From assembly GCA_015067385.1 (NCBI GenBank), contig SVMP01000020.1, forward strand, positions 1 to 18,440: a DNA stretch of 18,440 nt, read 5' to 3'. A model generated the notes under the pieces. The model saw only the letters and a list, made by a program, of their open reading frames with translations. It made no database searches and had not been told where the DNA came from. The position numbers and the translations under genes were made by a program. Each line of letters starts with the position of its first letter. The stretch's first letter is position 1. The stretch is from Oscillospiraceae bacterium (GTDB taxonomy: Bacteria; Bacillota; Clostridia; Oscillospirales; UBA644). Shown here in pieces: positions 7,565 through 15,273 of the stretch.

Positions 7565-8518
7565 CTATTCATATAAATAACAGTCGAATTTATTGCCTAT
7601 TTTTCTTTTTATCTCTTCCATTTCCAGGCCATCTCTTCTCGCACGGATAACAACGCAGCCGACAACAGGGTCATGTTTCGGTCTGATTATTTCAAAATCG
7701 GGGAAAACACCGTGTACTTCATGTGAAAATGCTTCAAACATATAAGTGCAGCCTTTCCATGCACCGCCCATTGCAATTATCGGACCGTCAATGTCTTCTT
7801 TTGATCTATGTATCGCGGCAATTACCTGAAGCGAAAGCTCGTGTGCCGCATGTCTGTAAATATCAAGCGCAACTTTATCTCCCATATTTGCGGCTTTTGA
7901 AGTGATTCTCGTTACCGATGCTATCTCCTGTCTGGCATTCGGATTACGGTTCATCTTAAAGACGATCTCCCACGGGGATTCGACTTCGAATTTTTCCAAT
8001 ATCATTTTGCTCATCATTGTCGGGGGACGTCTGCCGTCCCATTCATACATCAAAGCTTTTATCGAGTTCAGACCAATATCATAACCGCTTCCTTCGTCTC
8101 CGAATAAAGGCCCCCAACCGCCGACAACCATAGTTGTTTTTCCTTTTTTTATAACAAAGGCATCAGAGCCGGTTCCCGATAATGCCAGAACCCCCGTTTC
8201 GTAAAACGCCGATGCTATGCCCATATGCGGTTCGTGGCATCTGTTAAAAGATGAAACTTCGCATCTTTCCGATATTGCTTTTTCAAAATAATCGCTCGAA
8301 CCGAGAATACAGTGGTCAACCGATTGCAGTTGATTAACATTATTTAGCAATTCGTCGAGCATTTCATCCATTTCGGCGTGAATTGTTTCTTCCGGCTTGA
8401 ACAGGGTCGTTGTGCCGGTCATTGTTCCTGTTTTTATAACATTGAACTCTTCATCATACAAAACAGCCTGAACTTTGCTTCCTCCGCCGTCTGCGGCAAG
8501 GTAATATTTTTTGTTCAC
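7565..8518 (-). CDS. BadF/BadG-family sugar kinase, N-acetylglucosamine-kinase-like
   Basis: ATPase of the ASKHA fold, 317 residues, in the BadF/BadG/BcrA/BcrD group that includes GlcNAc and MurNAc/GlcNAc kinases. The first phosphate loop is ADGGGSK (9-15), the second is ALSGTGSDA (112-120), and GGWGPLFGDEGSGYDIG (133-149) is the signature of GlcNAc-kinase-like members. GGAWKG near the C-terminus forms the adenosine site. An ATP-dependent sugar or amino-sugar kinase is likely, feeding the two SIS proteins downstream. Start choice: the frame also begins at a GTG at 8527, but the sequence GAGGTGAT (8530-8523) is a near-perfect ribosome site about 8 nt before the GTG at 8518, so 8518 is preferred. 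First gene of the operon. Confidence 0.87.
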   Translation of the reverse strand: MNKKYYLAADGGGSKVQAVLYDEEFNVIKTGTMTGTTTLFKPEETIHAEMDEMLDELLNNVNQLQSVDHCILGSSDYFEKAISERCEVSSFNRCHEPHMGIASAFYETGVLALSGTGSDAFVIKKGKTTMVVGGWGPLFGDEGSGYDIGLNSIKALMYEWDGRRPPTMMSKMILEKFEVESPWEIVFKMNRNPNARQEIASVTRITSKAANMGDKVALDIYRHAAHELSLQVIAAIHRSKEDIDGPIIAMGGAWKGCTYMFEAFSHEVHGVFPDFEIIRPKHDPVVGCVVIRARRDGLEMEEIKRKIGNKFDCYLYE

Positions 8519-8543
8519 AGAGATCACCTCATATTCTGATTTT

Positions 8544-8572
8544 ATTATATCAGTTTACCGAGATAAAGTCAA
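8544..8572 (-). promoter_or_regulatory. Strong sigma-A promoter of the kinase/SIS/SIS/MBL operon
   Basis: On the minus strand TTGACT (8572-8567), a 17-nt spacer and a perfect TATAAT (8549-8544) lie just upstream of the kinase ribosome site. The leader is about 20 nt. Confidence 0.9.
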
Positions 8573-8584
8573 CCCGTTAATAAT

Positions 8585-8618
8585 AAAAAGCTCTTCTCTT
8601 TATTGGGAAGAGCTTTTT
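8585..8618 (-). terminator. Intrinsic terminator after the glycosidase pseudogene
   Basis: A 12-bp perfect stem pairs 8585-8596 (AAAAAGCTCTTC) with 8607-8618 (GAAGAGCTTTTT) around a 10-nt loop, with a T-run on the minus-strand transcript. It begins 12 nt past the glycosidase stop codon and separates it from the next promoter. Confidence 0.9.
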
Positions 8619-8630
8619 GATATAATTTTA

Positions 8631-9387
8631 TTATTTATCGTATTCGCCTCTGAGGAGCATATAAACGCTTGCGGACCATGTATAGCCCGGTGCACGCCAG
8701 CCTTTACCGGTCAGAGCGTCGAAGTTTTCATAGTTACCTTTTGCTTTAAGACAGGACATATCGCAGTATCTCTTTGCAACGGTTTCCGCAAGCTCTGTAT
8801 AACCGCCTTTACGCAGGCCGTCAACGAGAAGATATGTGGACGGTGCCCAGATAGGTCCTCTCCAATATCCGTCGGGATTGTAGTGCTGACTCTTCGGCAT
8901 TTCGGTTGCAAGACCGTTTTCTGTAAGGAAGTCTCTTTCGAGAACAGCTACAAGCTTGTCGGATATCTCTTTCGGGAGCATATCGCCGAGAACGAGCGGC
9001 ATCATGGAAAGAAGGCTCGTCGGGTTTTCTTCGTGTATGTGACTGATACTTATCTTGCCGACAAATCGTTCGCCGTTCCAGCTGTGTTCGATAAGACGGT
9101 CAAGCATAGCTTTTGCTTCGTCTGCCCAATATTTTGCGTTTTCTTCGTCTTTTAACTCTTTTGATCGTTACGGCATCAGGTTCAGCTTCGCAAGTAAAGT
9201 TCTGCGGTTCTCCGAGACCGACTTTCAATATAAACATCGTATTTCCGTCGGCTCTAAGCTTTGAGTGGTGGATATATAGTTCGTTAAACTTCGTTCTTTC
9301 TTCATTTGCGGGTTTTGCGGAAAGTGCAAGATTCGTACCGTATCTGCTGAACGGAATGTATGAAATGTCGATTCTTGTGGTGTACAT
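8631..9387 (-). pseudogene. MGH1/trehalase-like (GH63/GH37 clan) glycoside hydrolase, internally deleted and frameshifted
   Basis: Two halves of one glycosidase lie in different frames. The 5' part (ATG at 9387) gives about 75 residues resembling the N-terminal beta-domain of such enzymes (YIPFSRYGTNLALS, then FNELYIHHSKL). It then runs out of frame into a lysine/arginine-rich tail and stops at 9100. The 3' part is open from about 9172 to the stop at 8631 and encodes the end of an alpha/alpha-barrel (AKYWADEAKAMLDRLIEHSW, GYWRGPIWAPSTYLL, YENFDALTGKG, GYTWSASVYMLL). The junction is near 9150-9172. Members of this group are usually several hundred residues longer, so the middle of the protein, probably more than 1 kb, is missing as well as the frame. 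It lies 23 nt after the PPTase gene and keeps its terminator, as if recently broken. A misassembly could give the same picture. Confidence 0.8.
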
Positions 9388-9410
9388 AAATTTCCATCTT
9401 TTCTCTTTAT

Positions 9411-9983
9411 TTATGATACGAAATAAACGGCAACAGCCGCTCCGTCTTTGATCTCAAATGTAAAATTATCGGCAAGAGGCGGCAAAAGAACGTCAAAAGA
9501 GCTGAATTTTTCGCCCAGACCTTTGCCTGTAAATTTCGAATATGCCTCTTTCTTTGTCCATATTTCAAAAAAACGTACCGTGTCATTGCCGACATATTCT
9601 TTTTCGTTTTCCGTGAACATCCGTTCTGCGATCTTCAGATTCACTTCTCTGATAACTTCAATGTCTATTCCGATCGGACTGTCGGATATTGCCACGGCAT
9701 AAGATAAAAAGGAATGTGAAATATTAAAATAAAGATCGTTGACATCCTTAAAAAAAGGCTTTCCCGTTACTGTTTTATCAAAGATCAGATCGGTGCTTTT
9801 TTTACCGAGATATTCTCCTGCAAGTTGCGCAACGGCTGCCGAAGCGTAAACAGATACCGCAAATTGAGAGCATGTCTCTCTTTTTTTTATGCCTTTGACT
9901 CTTTGGGGATTTATCAGGTCGATCTTTTCTTTCAGTCCGTCGTTATAATCCTCGGGAAGCGTGTCGATTATTATTTTTTTCAC
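9411..9983 (-). CDS. Sfp-type 4'-phosphopantetheinyl transferase
   Basis: Transfers the phosphopantetheine arm of CoA to a serine of a carrier protein. The product is 190 residues, a little shorter than Sfp (about 224). Motifs in order are TGKPFF (73-78), FNISHS (86-91), IGIDIEVI (104-111, with the Mg-binding D107 and E109) and FFEIWTKKEAYSKFTGKGL (138-156, with the catalytic W-x-K-KEA region). The start is GTG at 9983, with AGGAAG 7 nt upstream; the ATG overlapping it runs straight into TGA. No polyketide or peptide synthetase is in the window, so the target is unknown and may be the fatty-acid carrier protein. Own promoter at 10011-10039. First gene of a two-gene unit with the broken glycosidase. 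Confidence 0.92.
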   Translation of the reverse strand: MKKIIIDTLPEDYNDGLKEKIDLINPQRVKGIKKRETCSQFAVSVYASAAVAQLAGEYLGKKSTDLIFDKTVTGKPFFKDVNDLYFNISHSFLSYAVAISDSPIGIDIEVIREVNLKIAERMFTENEKEYVGNDTVRFFEIWTKKEAYSKFTGKGLGEKFSSFDVLLPPLADNFTFEIKDGAAVAVYFVS

Positions 9984-10010
9984 ATTACTTCTTCCTGTCT
10001 TTTTTTTCTT

Positions 10011-10039
10011 ATTTTATCATACTAAAGATATTATGTCAA
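10011..10039 (-). promoter_or_regulatory. Sigma-A promoter for the PPTase unit
   Basis: On the minus strand a perfect TTGACA (10039-10034), a 17-nt spacer and TAAAAT (10016-10011) precede the GTG start by about 28 nt. Confidence 0.85.
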
Positions 10040-10153
10040 GAGTTTGAACATGTTTTTTACGCATACGCTGAAAGTCGTGCAGTTGCGGACTTTGAGAAAT
10101 TTGGAATTTCTGTGGCACAATTTTGAAACCGACAAAAAAAGCCGGATTTCTGC

Positions 10154-10182
10154 TTGACTTTCCATTGTAAAAAAGGTATAAT
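10154..10182 (+). promoter_or_regulatory. Sigma-A promoter of the lgt-folD-citrate synthase operon
   Basis: TTGACT (10154-10159), a 17-nt spacer and a perfect TATAAT (10177-10182) give a start near 10189 and a leader of about 76 nt before lgt. The 281-nt divergent gap also holds an inverted repeat, GAAATT-TGG-AATTTC (10096-10110), between the two promoters. I see nothing else in it. Confidence 0.88.
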
Positions 10183-10264
10183 ATAGTGTATTATTCTATC
10201 AAAACGGAAAAATTGACAAGGGTAATATATTATTAAAATGTAAAATCAATCACAGAGGTAAAAA

Positions 10265-11323
10265 ATGACTGCGACAACTAACATCATTGAGTTCCCGAAA
10301 CTCGGAATTTTCGATTTTCGAATTGACCGTGTCGCTATCAATAATCTTTTCGGCACAGAGCTCGATATCTATTGGTATGCGATAATTATTACATTTGGCA
10401 TGATCCTCGCTCTTTCTTTTTGTATGTGGCGCGCAAAGGATTTCGGCCTTAAAAGCGATAACGTTATAGACGTTGCTTTATGGGCTGTTCCGTTCGGACT
10501 TATCGGCGCAAGAGTTTATTATGTTTTGATGAGGCTCGATACTTTCGAATCCTTCTGGGATATGATCAATTTCAGAAACGGCGGACTTGCCATATACGGC
10601 GGTATAATAGCCGGATTTATCACCGGGCTTGTTTTCTGTAAGATCAAAAAGATAAATGTTCTTGCTATGTTCGACTGCGCTTCCTTCGGCTTCTTTATCG
10701 GTCAGGCTGTCGGAAGATGGGGCAATTTCGTTAACGGTGAAGCATACGGCTCAAATACAGATCTTCCGTGGGGTATGACTATCCAGCGTTATTATCTCGA
10801 TTCAAAAACAAATGCCGTAACTCTTTCTGATTATATCGTAGGCCCTGCTCATCCCACTTTCCTTTATGAATCTCTTTGGAACATCCTCGGTCTTATTATT
10901 GCGATATTTATTATCAGAAAACTTAAAAAGGAACACGGCGAATGCTTCTTCTTTTACATGGGCTGGTACGGTCTCGGCAGAGCTTTCATAGAAGGTCTTC
11001 GCACAGACAGCCTCAAGATATTTGACGTTATCAGAATCTCTCAGCTCCTCGGTATTGTTTTCTTTGTTGTGAGTGTCGTTTGTTTTGTTCTTATACGTAT
11101 CGGCGTATGGCGTCGTTTCTGCGATAAATTCGAGGAAAAGAAACGTATTAAAGAAGGCTACTATGCTCCTGTTTTTGAATATGACGGAGCAGAGGTCGTT
11201 GAAGAAGAGGGAATTACCGAAACAGACCTTTTCGTTGCTTCTCTCGAAGCTCATAAGGGTGTCTCCCAGTCCGAAGATGACGGCGGCATTTTCTCTTCCG
11301 ATAATCAGACCGACAACAAATAA
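10265..11323 (+). CDS. lgt: Lgt, prolipoprotein diacylglyceryl transferase
   Basis: Integral membrane enzyme that moves diacylglycerol from phosphatidylglycerol to the lipobox cysteine of prolipoproteins, the first step of lipoprotein maturation. Signature parts are GLIGARVYYV (78-87), GGLAIYGGIIAG (106-117), the Lgt motif GRWGNFVNGEAYG (150-162), HPTFLYES (196-203) and GWYGLGRAFIEGLRTDSL (233-250). About seven hydrophobic helices are visible up to residue 280. The protein is 352 residues, longer than the usual 260-290; the extra 70 residues are a charged, acidic cytoplasmic tail. GAGG lies 6 nt before the ATG. The two lipoproteins further downstream in the window are natural clients. It is followed after 33 nt by folD. 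Confidence 0.96.
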   Translation: MTATTNIIEFPKLGIFDFRIDRVAINNLFGTELDIYWYAIIITFGMILALSFCMWRAKDFGLKSDNVIDVALWAVPFGLIGARVYYVLMRLDTFESFWDMINFRNGGLAIYGGIIAGFITGLVFCKIKKINVLAMFDCASFGFFIGQAVGRWGNFVNGEAYGSNTDLPWGMTIQRYYLDSKTNAVTLSDYIVGPAHPTFLYESLWNILGLIIAIFIIRKLKKEHGECFFFYMGWYGLGRAFIEGLRTDSLKIFDVIRISQLLGIVFFVVSVVCFVLIRIGVWRRFCDKFEEKKRIKEGYYAPVFEYDGAEVVEEEGITETDLFVASLEAHKGVSQSEDDGGIFSSDNQTDNK

Positions 11324-11356
11324 TTCTTAAATCTCAAATAAGGAAGGAATTTTATC

Positions 11357-12202
11357 ATGGCTAATATAATAGACGGTAAACTCGTTTCCGCACGTCTTCG
11401 TGAGGAAATAAAAGCAGAGGCGCAAGCTCTTGCCGCAGCAGGCAGAGCTCCCGGTCTTGCGGTAATTCTCGTAGGCGAAGATCCTGCGTCTCAGGTATAT
11501 GTAAAAAATAAAGAAAAAGGCTGTGATGAGGTAGGCTTTTATTCCGAAAAATACTTTCTTGCAGAAGATACGGAAGAAAGCGAGCTTCTTGCTCTTATAG
11601 AAAAACTCAATAAAGATCCTAAAATTGACGGTATCCTCGTTCAGTCTCCCGTTCCGAAGCATATAGACTATAAAAAGGTCGTTGATACTATCGATCCTTC
11701 GAAGGACGTAGATGCATTTTCTCCCGTCAATGTCGGTAAAATTATGCTCGGCGAATACGATCTTGCTCCCTGCACCCCCGCAGGCGTTATGGAACTTATC
11801 GCTTCAACAGGTACCGATATATCCGGAAAGAACTGCGTTGTTATCGGCAGAAGCAATATTGTAGGTAAACCTATGTCCATGCTTCTTCTTCACGCAAACG
11901 GAACGGTTACCGTTTGCCACTCCAAAACCGCAAATCTCAAAGAAGTTACTCGAAATGCCGATATTCTCGTAGCCGCAGTCGGTAAAGCCGATTTTGTTAC
12001 TGCGGATATGATCAAGCCCGGCGCTGTTGTTATTGACGTCGGTATGAACAGAAATGCGGAAGGCAAGCTTACGGGTGACGTTGCGTTTGCAGAAGTGGAA
12101 AAGGTCGCTTCTTACATTACACCGGTACCCGGCGGCGTAGGCCCGATGACCATCACAATGTTGCTTAAAAATACTCTTACAGCAAGGAAATTACATACAT
12201 GA
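11357..12202 (+). CDS. folD: FolD, methylenetetrahydrofolate dehydrogenase/cyclohydrolase
   Basis: Cytosolic bifunctional enzyme interconverting 5,10-methylene-, methenyl- and 10-formyl-tetrahydrofolate with NADP. It is 281 residues, the normal length. Visible motifs are VGEDPASQVYVKNKEKGC (39-56, with Y48 and catalytic K54), ILVQSPVPKHID (93-104, with Q96), DPSKDVDAFSP (113-123, with D119), the nucleotide-binding GRSNIVGKP (164-172) and the C-terminal PGGVGPMTITMLL. VQSPVP replaces the more common VQLPLP; the key glutamine is kept. A good ribosome site (AAGGAAGGAA) precedes the ATG. Its stop overlaps the start of citrate synthase (ATGA), so the two are translationally coupled. Confidence 0.97.
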   Translation: MANIIDGKLVSARLREEIKAEAQALAAAGRAPGLAVILVGEDPASQVYVKNKEKGCDEVGFYSEKYFLAEDTEESELLALIEKLNKDPKIDGILVQSPVPKHIDYKKVVDTIDPSKDVDAFSPVNVGKIMLGEYDLAPCTPAGVMELIASTGTDISGKNCVVIGRSNIVGKPMSMLLLHANGTVTVCHSKTANLKEVTRNADILVAAVGKADFVTADMIKPGAVVIDVGMNRNAEGKLTGDVAFAEVEKVASYITPVPGGVGPMTITMLLKNTLTARKLHT

Positions 12203-13560
12203 ACAGAAATTCCGACTTCTCGATCATCTCTCAGGAAATTTACGATCTTTCCGAAAAATGTGTTAATCGCATAGATCCTGCACTCTATTCCAAATATGAT
12301 GTAAAACGCGGTCTCCGTGATATTTCCGGTAAAGGTGTCATGGCAGGTCTTACAGAGATCGCAGAGGTAAAGGCTTACGTTATTGATGACGGAGAACTCG
12401 TTCCGTGTGAAGGCAGACTTTACTACAGAGGTTATGAGATCAGGGATCTTGTTAACGGATTCGTTTCTCAGAACCGTTTCGGCTTTGAAGAAATAGCTTA
12501 TCTGCTTCTTTTTGCAGAACTTCCGACGGAAGAACAGCTTGCAAATTTCAGATCGATCCTTTCCGATTACAGAACTCTTCCCACTCATTTTGTCAGAGAT
12601 ATTATCATGAAAGCGCCCAGCCTTGATATGATGAACACTCTTGCAAGAAGCGTTCTGACAATGTATTCATACGACAAAAATCCCGACGATACTTCTATCA
12701 AGAACGTTCTTCGTCAGTGCCTCGAGCTTATCGCGCTGTTCCCGCTGTTTTCTGTTTACGGATATCAGACATACCGTTATTATCACGATAATCAGAGCCT
12801 TTTTATCCATTCTCCCCGTCCGGAACTTTCAGCATCTGAAAATATCCTCTATATGCTTCGCCCCGACTGTTCTTATACAGAGCTTGAAGCGAAGATCCTC
12901 GACCTTGCTCTTGTTCTTCATGCCGAACACGGCGGCGGTAACAACTCGACCTTTACTACACGTGTTGTTACATCTTCTCTTACCGATACATATTCCGCAA
13001 TATCCGCGGCTCTCGGTTCTCTTAAAGGTCCCCGTCACGGCGGTGCGAACATCAAAGTAACTCAGATGTTTGAGGACATGAAGCAGAATGTTAAAAACTG
13101 GAAAGATGAAGATGAAGTTTCTGCATATCTCGGAGATCTTCTTGATAAAAAAGCTTTCGATAAAAGCGGTCTTATCTACGGTATGGGTCATGCCGTATAT
13201 TCTCTTTCCGACCCCCGTGCTCAGATATTCAGACAGTATGTTGAAGCACTTTCGAAAGAAAAAGGTCTTACGGAAGAATACGAACTTTATGCTCTTGTTG
13301 AGAAGCTCGCTCCTCAGGTCATTGCCGACAAACGCCGCATCTACAAAGGCGTCAGTGCAAATATCGACTTTTACAGCGGTTTTGTTTACTCCATGCTCGG
13401 CCTTCCCAAAGAACTTTATACTCCGATCTTTGCAAATGCCCGTATCGTCGGCTGGTCCGCTCACCGAATAGAAGAAATTCTCGGCAACGGCAAGATCATC
13501 CGTCCGGCTTATAAAAACGTAACAAAAAAACGTGCGTATGTAAGCCTTGAAGACAGATAA
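12199..13560 (+). CDS. Citrate synthase (citrate/2-methylcitrate synthase family)
   Basis: Condenses acetyl-CoA and oxaloacetate to citrate. The product is 453 residues, typical of the clostridial type with an extended N-terminus. The catalytic residues are all present: HAEHGGGNNSTF (241-252, H244), GPRHGGANIKV (278-288, H280), GMGHAVYSLSDPR (328-340, H331) and NIDFYSG (388-394, D390). ARIVGWSAHRIEE (414-426) holds the CoA and carboxylate arginines. Its start overlaps the folD stop by 4 nt, with AAGGAA 9 nt upstream. In anaerobes this would serve glutamate synthesis through a partial TCA cycle (inference). A 2-methylcitrate role cannot be excluded, but no prp genes are nearby. Confidence 0.95.
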   Translation: MNRNSDFSIISQEIYDLSEKCVNRIDPALYSKYDVKRGLRDISGKGVMAGLTEIAEVKAYVIDDGELVPCEGRLYYRGYEIRDLVNGFVSQNRFGFEEIAYLLLFAELPTEEQLANFRSILSDYRTLPTHFVRDIIMKAPSLDMMNTLARSVLTMYSYDKNPDDTSIKNVLRQCLELIALFPLFSVYGYQTYRYYHDNQSLFIHSPRPELSASENILYMLRPDCSYTELEAKILDLALVLHAEHGGGNNSTFTTRVVTSSLTDTYSAISAALGSLKGPRHGGANIKVTQMFEDMKQNVKNWKDEDEVSAYLGDLLDKKAFDKSGLIYGMGHAVYSLSDPRAQIFRQYVEALSKEKGLTEEYELYALVEKLAPQVIADKRRIYKGVSANIDFYSGFVYSMLGLPKELYTPIFANARIVGWSAHRIEEILGNGKIIRPAYKNVTKKRAYVSLEDR

Positions 13561-13561
13561 A

Positions 13562-13659
13562 TCGGACTTTAACTGAGTTTTTGTCAAACAGTCCGAATCT
13601 GTTTATTGAAAATTATTTTATTGAATTTATAACATCAAGGGCGAGAAGTCTCTCGCTCT
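13562..13659 (+). other. Two hairpins between citrate synthase and cardiolipin synthase
   Basis: TCGGACT (13562-13568) pairs with AGTCCGA (13590-13596) across a 21-nt loop. AGGGCGAGA (13638-13646) pairs with TCTCGCTCT (13651-13659) through one G-U, with a 4-nt loop. Neither is followed by a clear T-run, so they are at best weak terminators. The second lies in the probable leader of the next gene. Confidence 0.45.
13606..13633 (+). promoter_or_regulatory. Candidate promoter for the cardiolipin synthase operon
   Basis: TTGAAA (13606-13611), a 16-nt spacer and TATAAC (13628-13633) form a plausible sigma-A promoter. The transcript would begin near 13640, inside the second hairpin. Confidence 0.5.
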
Positions 13660-13692
13660 TGCAGTCTGTGAACCGATAAAAACTGATATACG

Positions 13693-15243
13693 ATGAAATT
13701 TATCCGATCATTTTTTAAATTGATTTTCAGCAGGGTTTTTCTTGTAAGTTTTCTTTTGCTTATTCAGATCATCCTGCTTATCACTTTTGTGTTCAGTTGG
13801 CAGTATAACGAATGGTTTTCTGCCCTCTACTCGTTTTTGTATGTTCTCGGCGGCTTTCTTATTGTTAAGGTCATTTGCGATAAAAGCAATCCGAGCTACA
13901 AAATAGCCTGGATAATTCCGATACTTGTCTTCCCTGTTTTCGGTTCTCTTGCGTATCTTATATTTGGAAAATCAGCTCTTTCTCGTAAAACGAAAAACAA
14001 GCTTTCCGGTATAGAACAGAGAATGAAAACAGAGTTTTCTCATGTCCCCAATATTTCTCCTGCAATCAGATCCGATGAGCCTCATGCGGCAAATCAGTCC
14101 GATTATATCAAGAATTTTGCGTACTGTCCCCCGCATTCGGGTACATATACGGAATATCTTGCTTCGGGCGAGATCAAATGGCTGAAAATGCTGGATGAAC
14201 TTGAAAAAGCCGAACGTTTTATCTTCCTTGAATATTTTATCATCGAAGACGGTAAAATGTGGTCGTCGATCCTTGAGATCCTCGAAAGAAAAGCTTCGCA
14301 GGGTGTCGATGTCCGCCTGATATTCGACGATATGGGCTGTATTCAGATCCTACCTTTCGGATATGAAAAAACACTGGAGAAAAAAGGTATAAAAACAGGT
14401 GTCTTTAATCCGTATAAGCCTGTGCTTGTCGGAAGTATGAACAACCGAGATCACCGTAAAATATGCGTTATCGACGGTATAGCCGGTTTTACGGGCGGAA
14501 TCAATCTTGCGGATGAGTATATAAACGCTGTTGAAAAACACGGTCATTGGAAAGATACTTCCATCTTCATCAAAGGTCCTGCCGTATGGAATCTTACCGT
14601 AATGTTCCTTTCCATGTGGGATTATATCAAGGGCACAAATGAGGATTACACAAGGTTTCGTCCGAATAAAGAAGCCTTTGCCGACATCAAGGCTATGGGT
14701 GTCGTTCAGCCGTTTTCTGACAGTCCGTTTGACGAAGAACCGGTAGGGGAGACTGTTTACATAAACCTGATCTCAAAAGCTCGCGATTATGTTTATATAA
14801 CAACTCCGTATCTGATCGTCGGCAATGAACTTCTGACTGCGCTTTCAAACGCAGCGAAATCAGGAGTCGATGTCAGAATAATTACGCCTCATGTTGCCGA
14901 CAAAAAGATCGTTCATATAACTACACGCTCGTATTACAGGCAACTGATCGAGTCGGGCGTTAAGATATACGAGTATACCCCCGGATTTATCCATGCAAAA
15001 ACATTCGTTGTCGATGATGTCTATGCCGTTGTCGGAACGATAAATCTTGACTACAGAAGTCTCTATCTTCATTTTGAGTGCGCAACGTGGCTTTATAAAA
15101 CAGACAGCGTACTCTCTGTCAAGGATGATTTCTTTAAAACCCTCGATGAGTGTATGGAATATACTCTCGAAATGTGCAACCGTCAAAGCATCTTTTCGAA
15201 ATTTATTGCCTCGCTTTGCCGATTGTTTGCACCGTTGATGTAA
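13693..15243 (+). CDS. cls: Cardiolipin synthase (phospholipase D superfamily)
   Basis: Membrane enzyme that joins two phosphatidylglycerols into cardiolipin and glycerol. It is 516 residues, normal for bacterial Cls. Three hydrophobic segments (about 13-35, 44-62 and 70-91) form the N-terminal PLDc_N anchor. Two HKD catalytic motifs follow: HRKICVID (254-261) with GGIN after it, and HAKTFVVD (434-441) with GTINLDYRS after it. No Shine-Dalgarno is visible before the ATG at 13693, which is unusual here, but the hydrophobic N-terminus fits family members and no better start exists. It leads an operon of envelope genes; the next gene begins 30 nt after its stop. Confidence 0.93.
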   Translation: MKFIRSFFKLIFSRVFLVSFLLLIQIILLITFVFSWQYNEWFSALYSFLYVLGGFLIVKVICDKSNPSYKIAWIIPILVFPVFGSLAYLIFGKSALSRKTKNKLSGIEQRMKTEFSHVPNISPAIRSDEPHAANQSDYIKNFAYCPPHSGTYTEYLASGEIKWLKMLDELEKAERFIFLEYFIIEDGKMWSSILEILERKASQGVDVRLIFDDMGCIQILPFGYEKTLEKKGIKTGVFNPYKPVLVGSMNNRDHRKICVIDGIAGFTGGINLADEYINAVEKHGHWKDTSIFIKGPAVWNLTVMFLSMWDYIKGTNEDYTRFRPNKEAFADIKAMGVVQPFSDSPFDEEPVGETVYINLISKARDYVYITTPYLIVGNELLTALSNAAKSGVDVRIITPHVADKKIVHITTRSYYRQLIESGVKIYEYTPGFIHAKTFVVDDVYAVVGTINLDYRSLYLHFECATWLYKTDSVLSVKDDFFKTLDECMEYTLEMCNRQSIFSKFIASLCRLFAPLM

Positions 15244-15273
15244 CGGTAAACACTTTTACAGAGGTGTTCTTTC

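Noticed and set aside
8511..9155. 214-codon plus-strand open frame
   Set aside because: It runs antisense through a promoter, a terminator and the glycosidase remnant; its translation resembles nothing and the minus strand explains the sequence.
10213..10239. Second promoter before lgt (TTGACA with TAAAAT)
   Set aside because: The -35 is perfect but the spacer to the best -10 is only 15 nt and another candidate is 22 nt away; the upstream TTGACT/TATAAT pair is far better.
12829..13587. 252-codon minus-strand open frame
   Set aside because: It is antisense to the catalytic half of citrate synthase, a typical shadow frame with no ribosome site.
13562..13596. Intrinsic terminator after citrate synthase
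   Set aside because: The 7-bp stem has a 21-nt loop and is not followed by a T-run, so I list it only as a hairpin.
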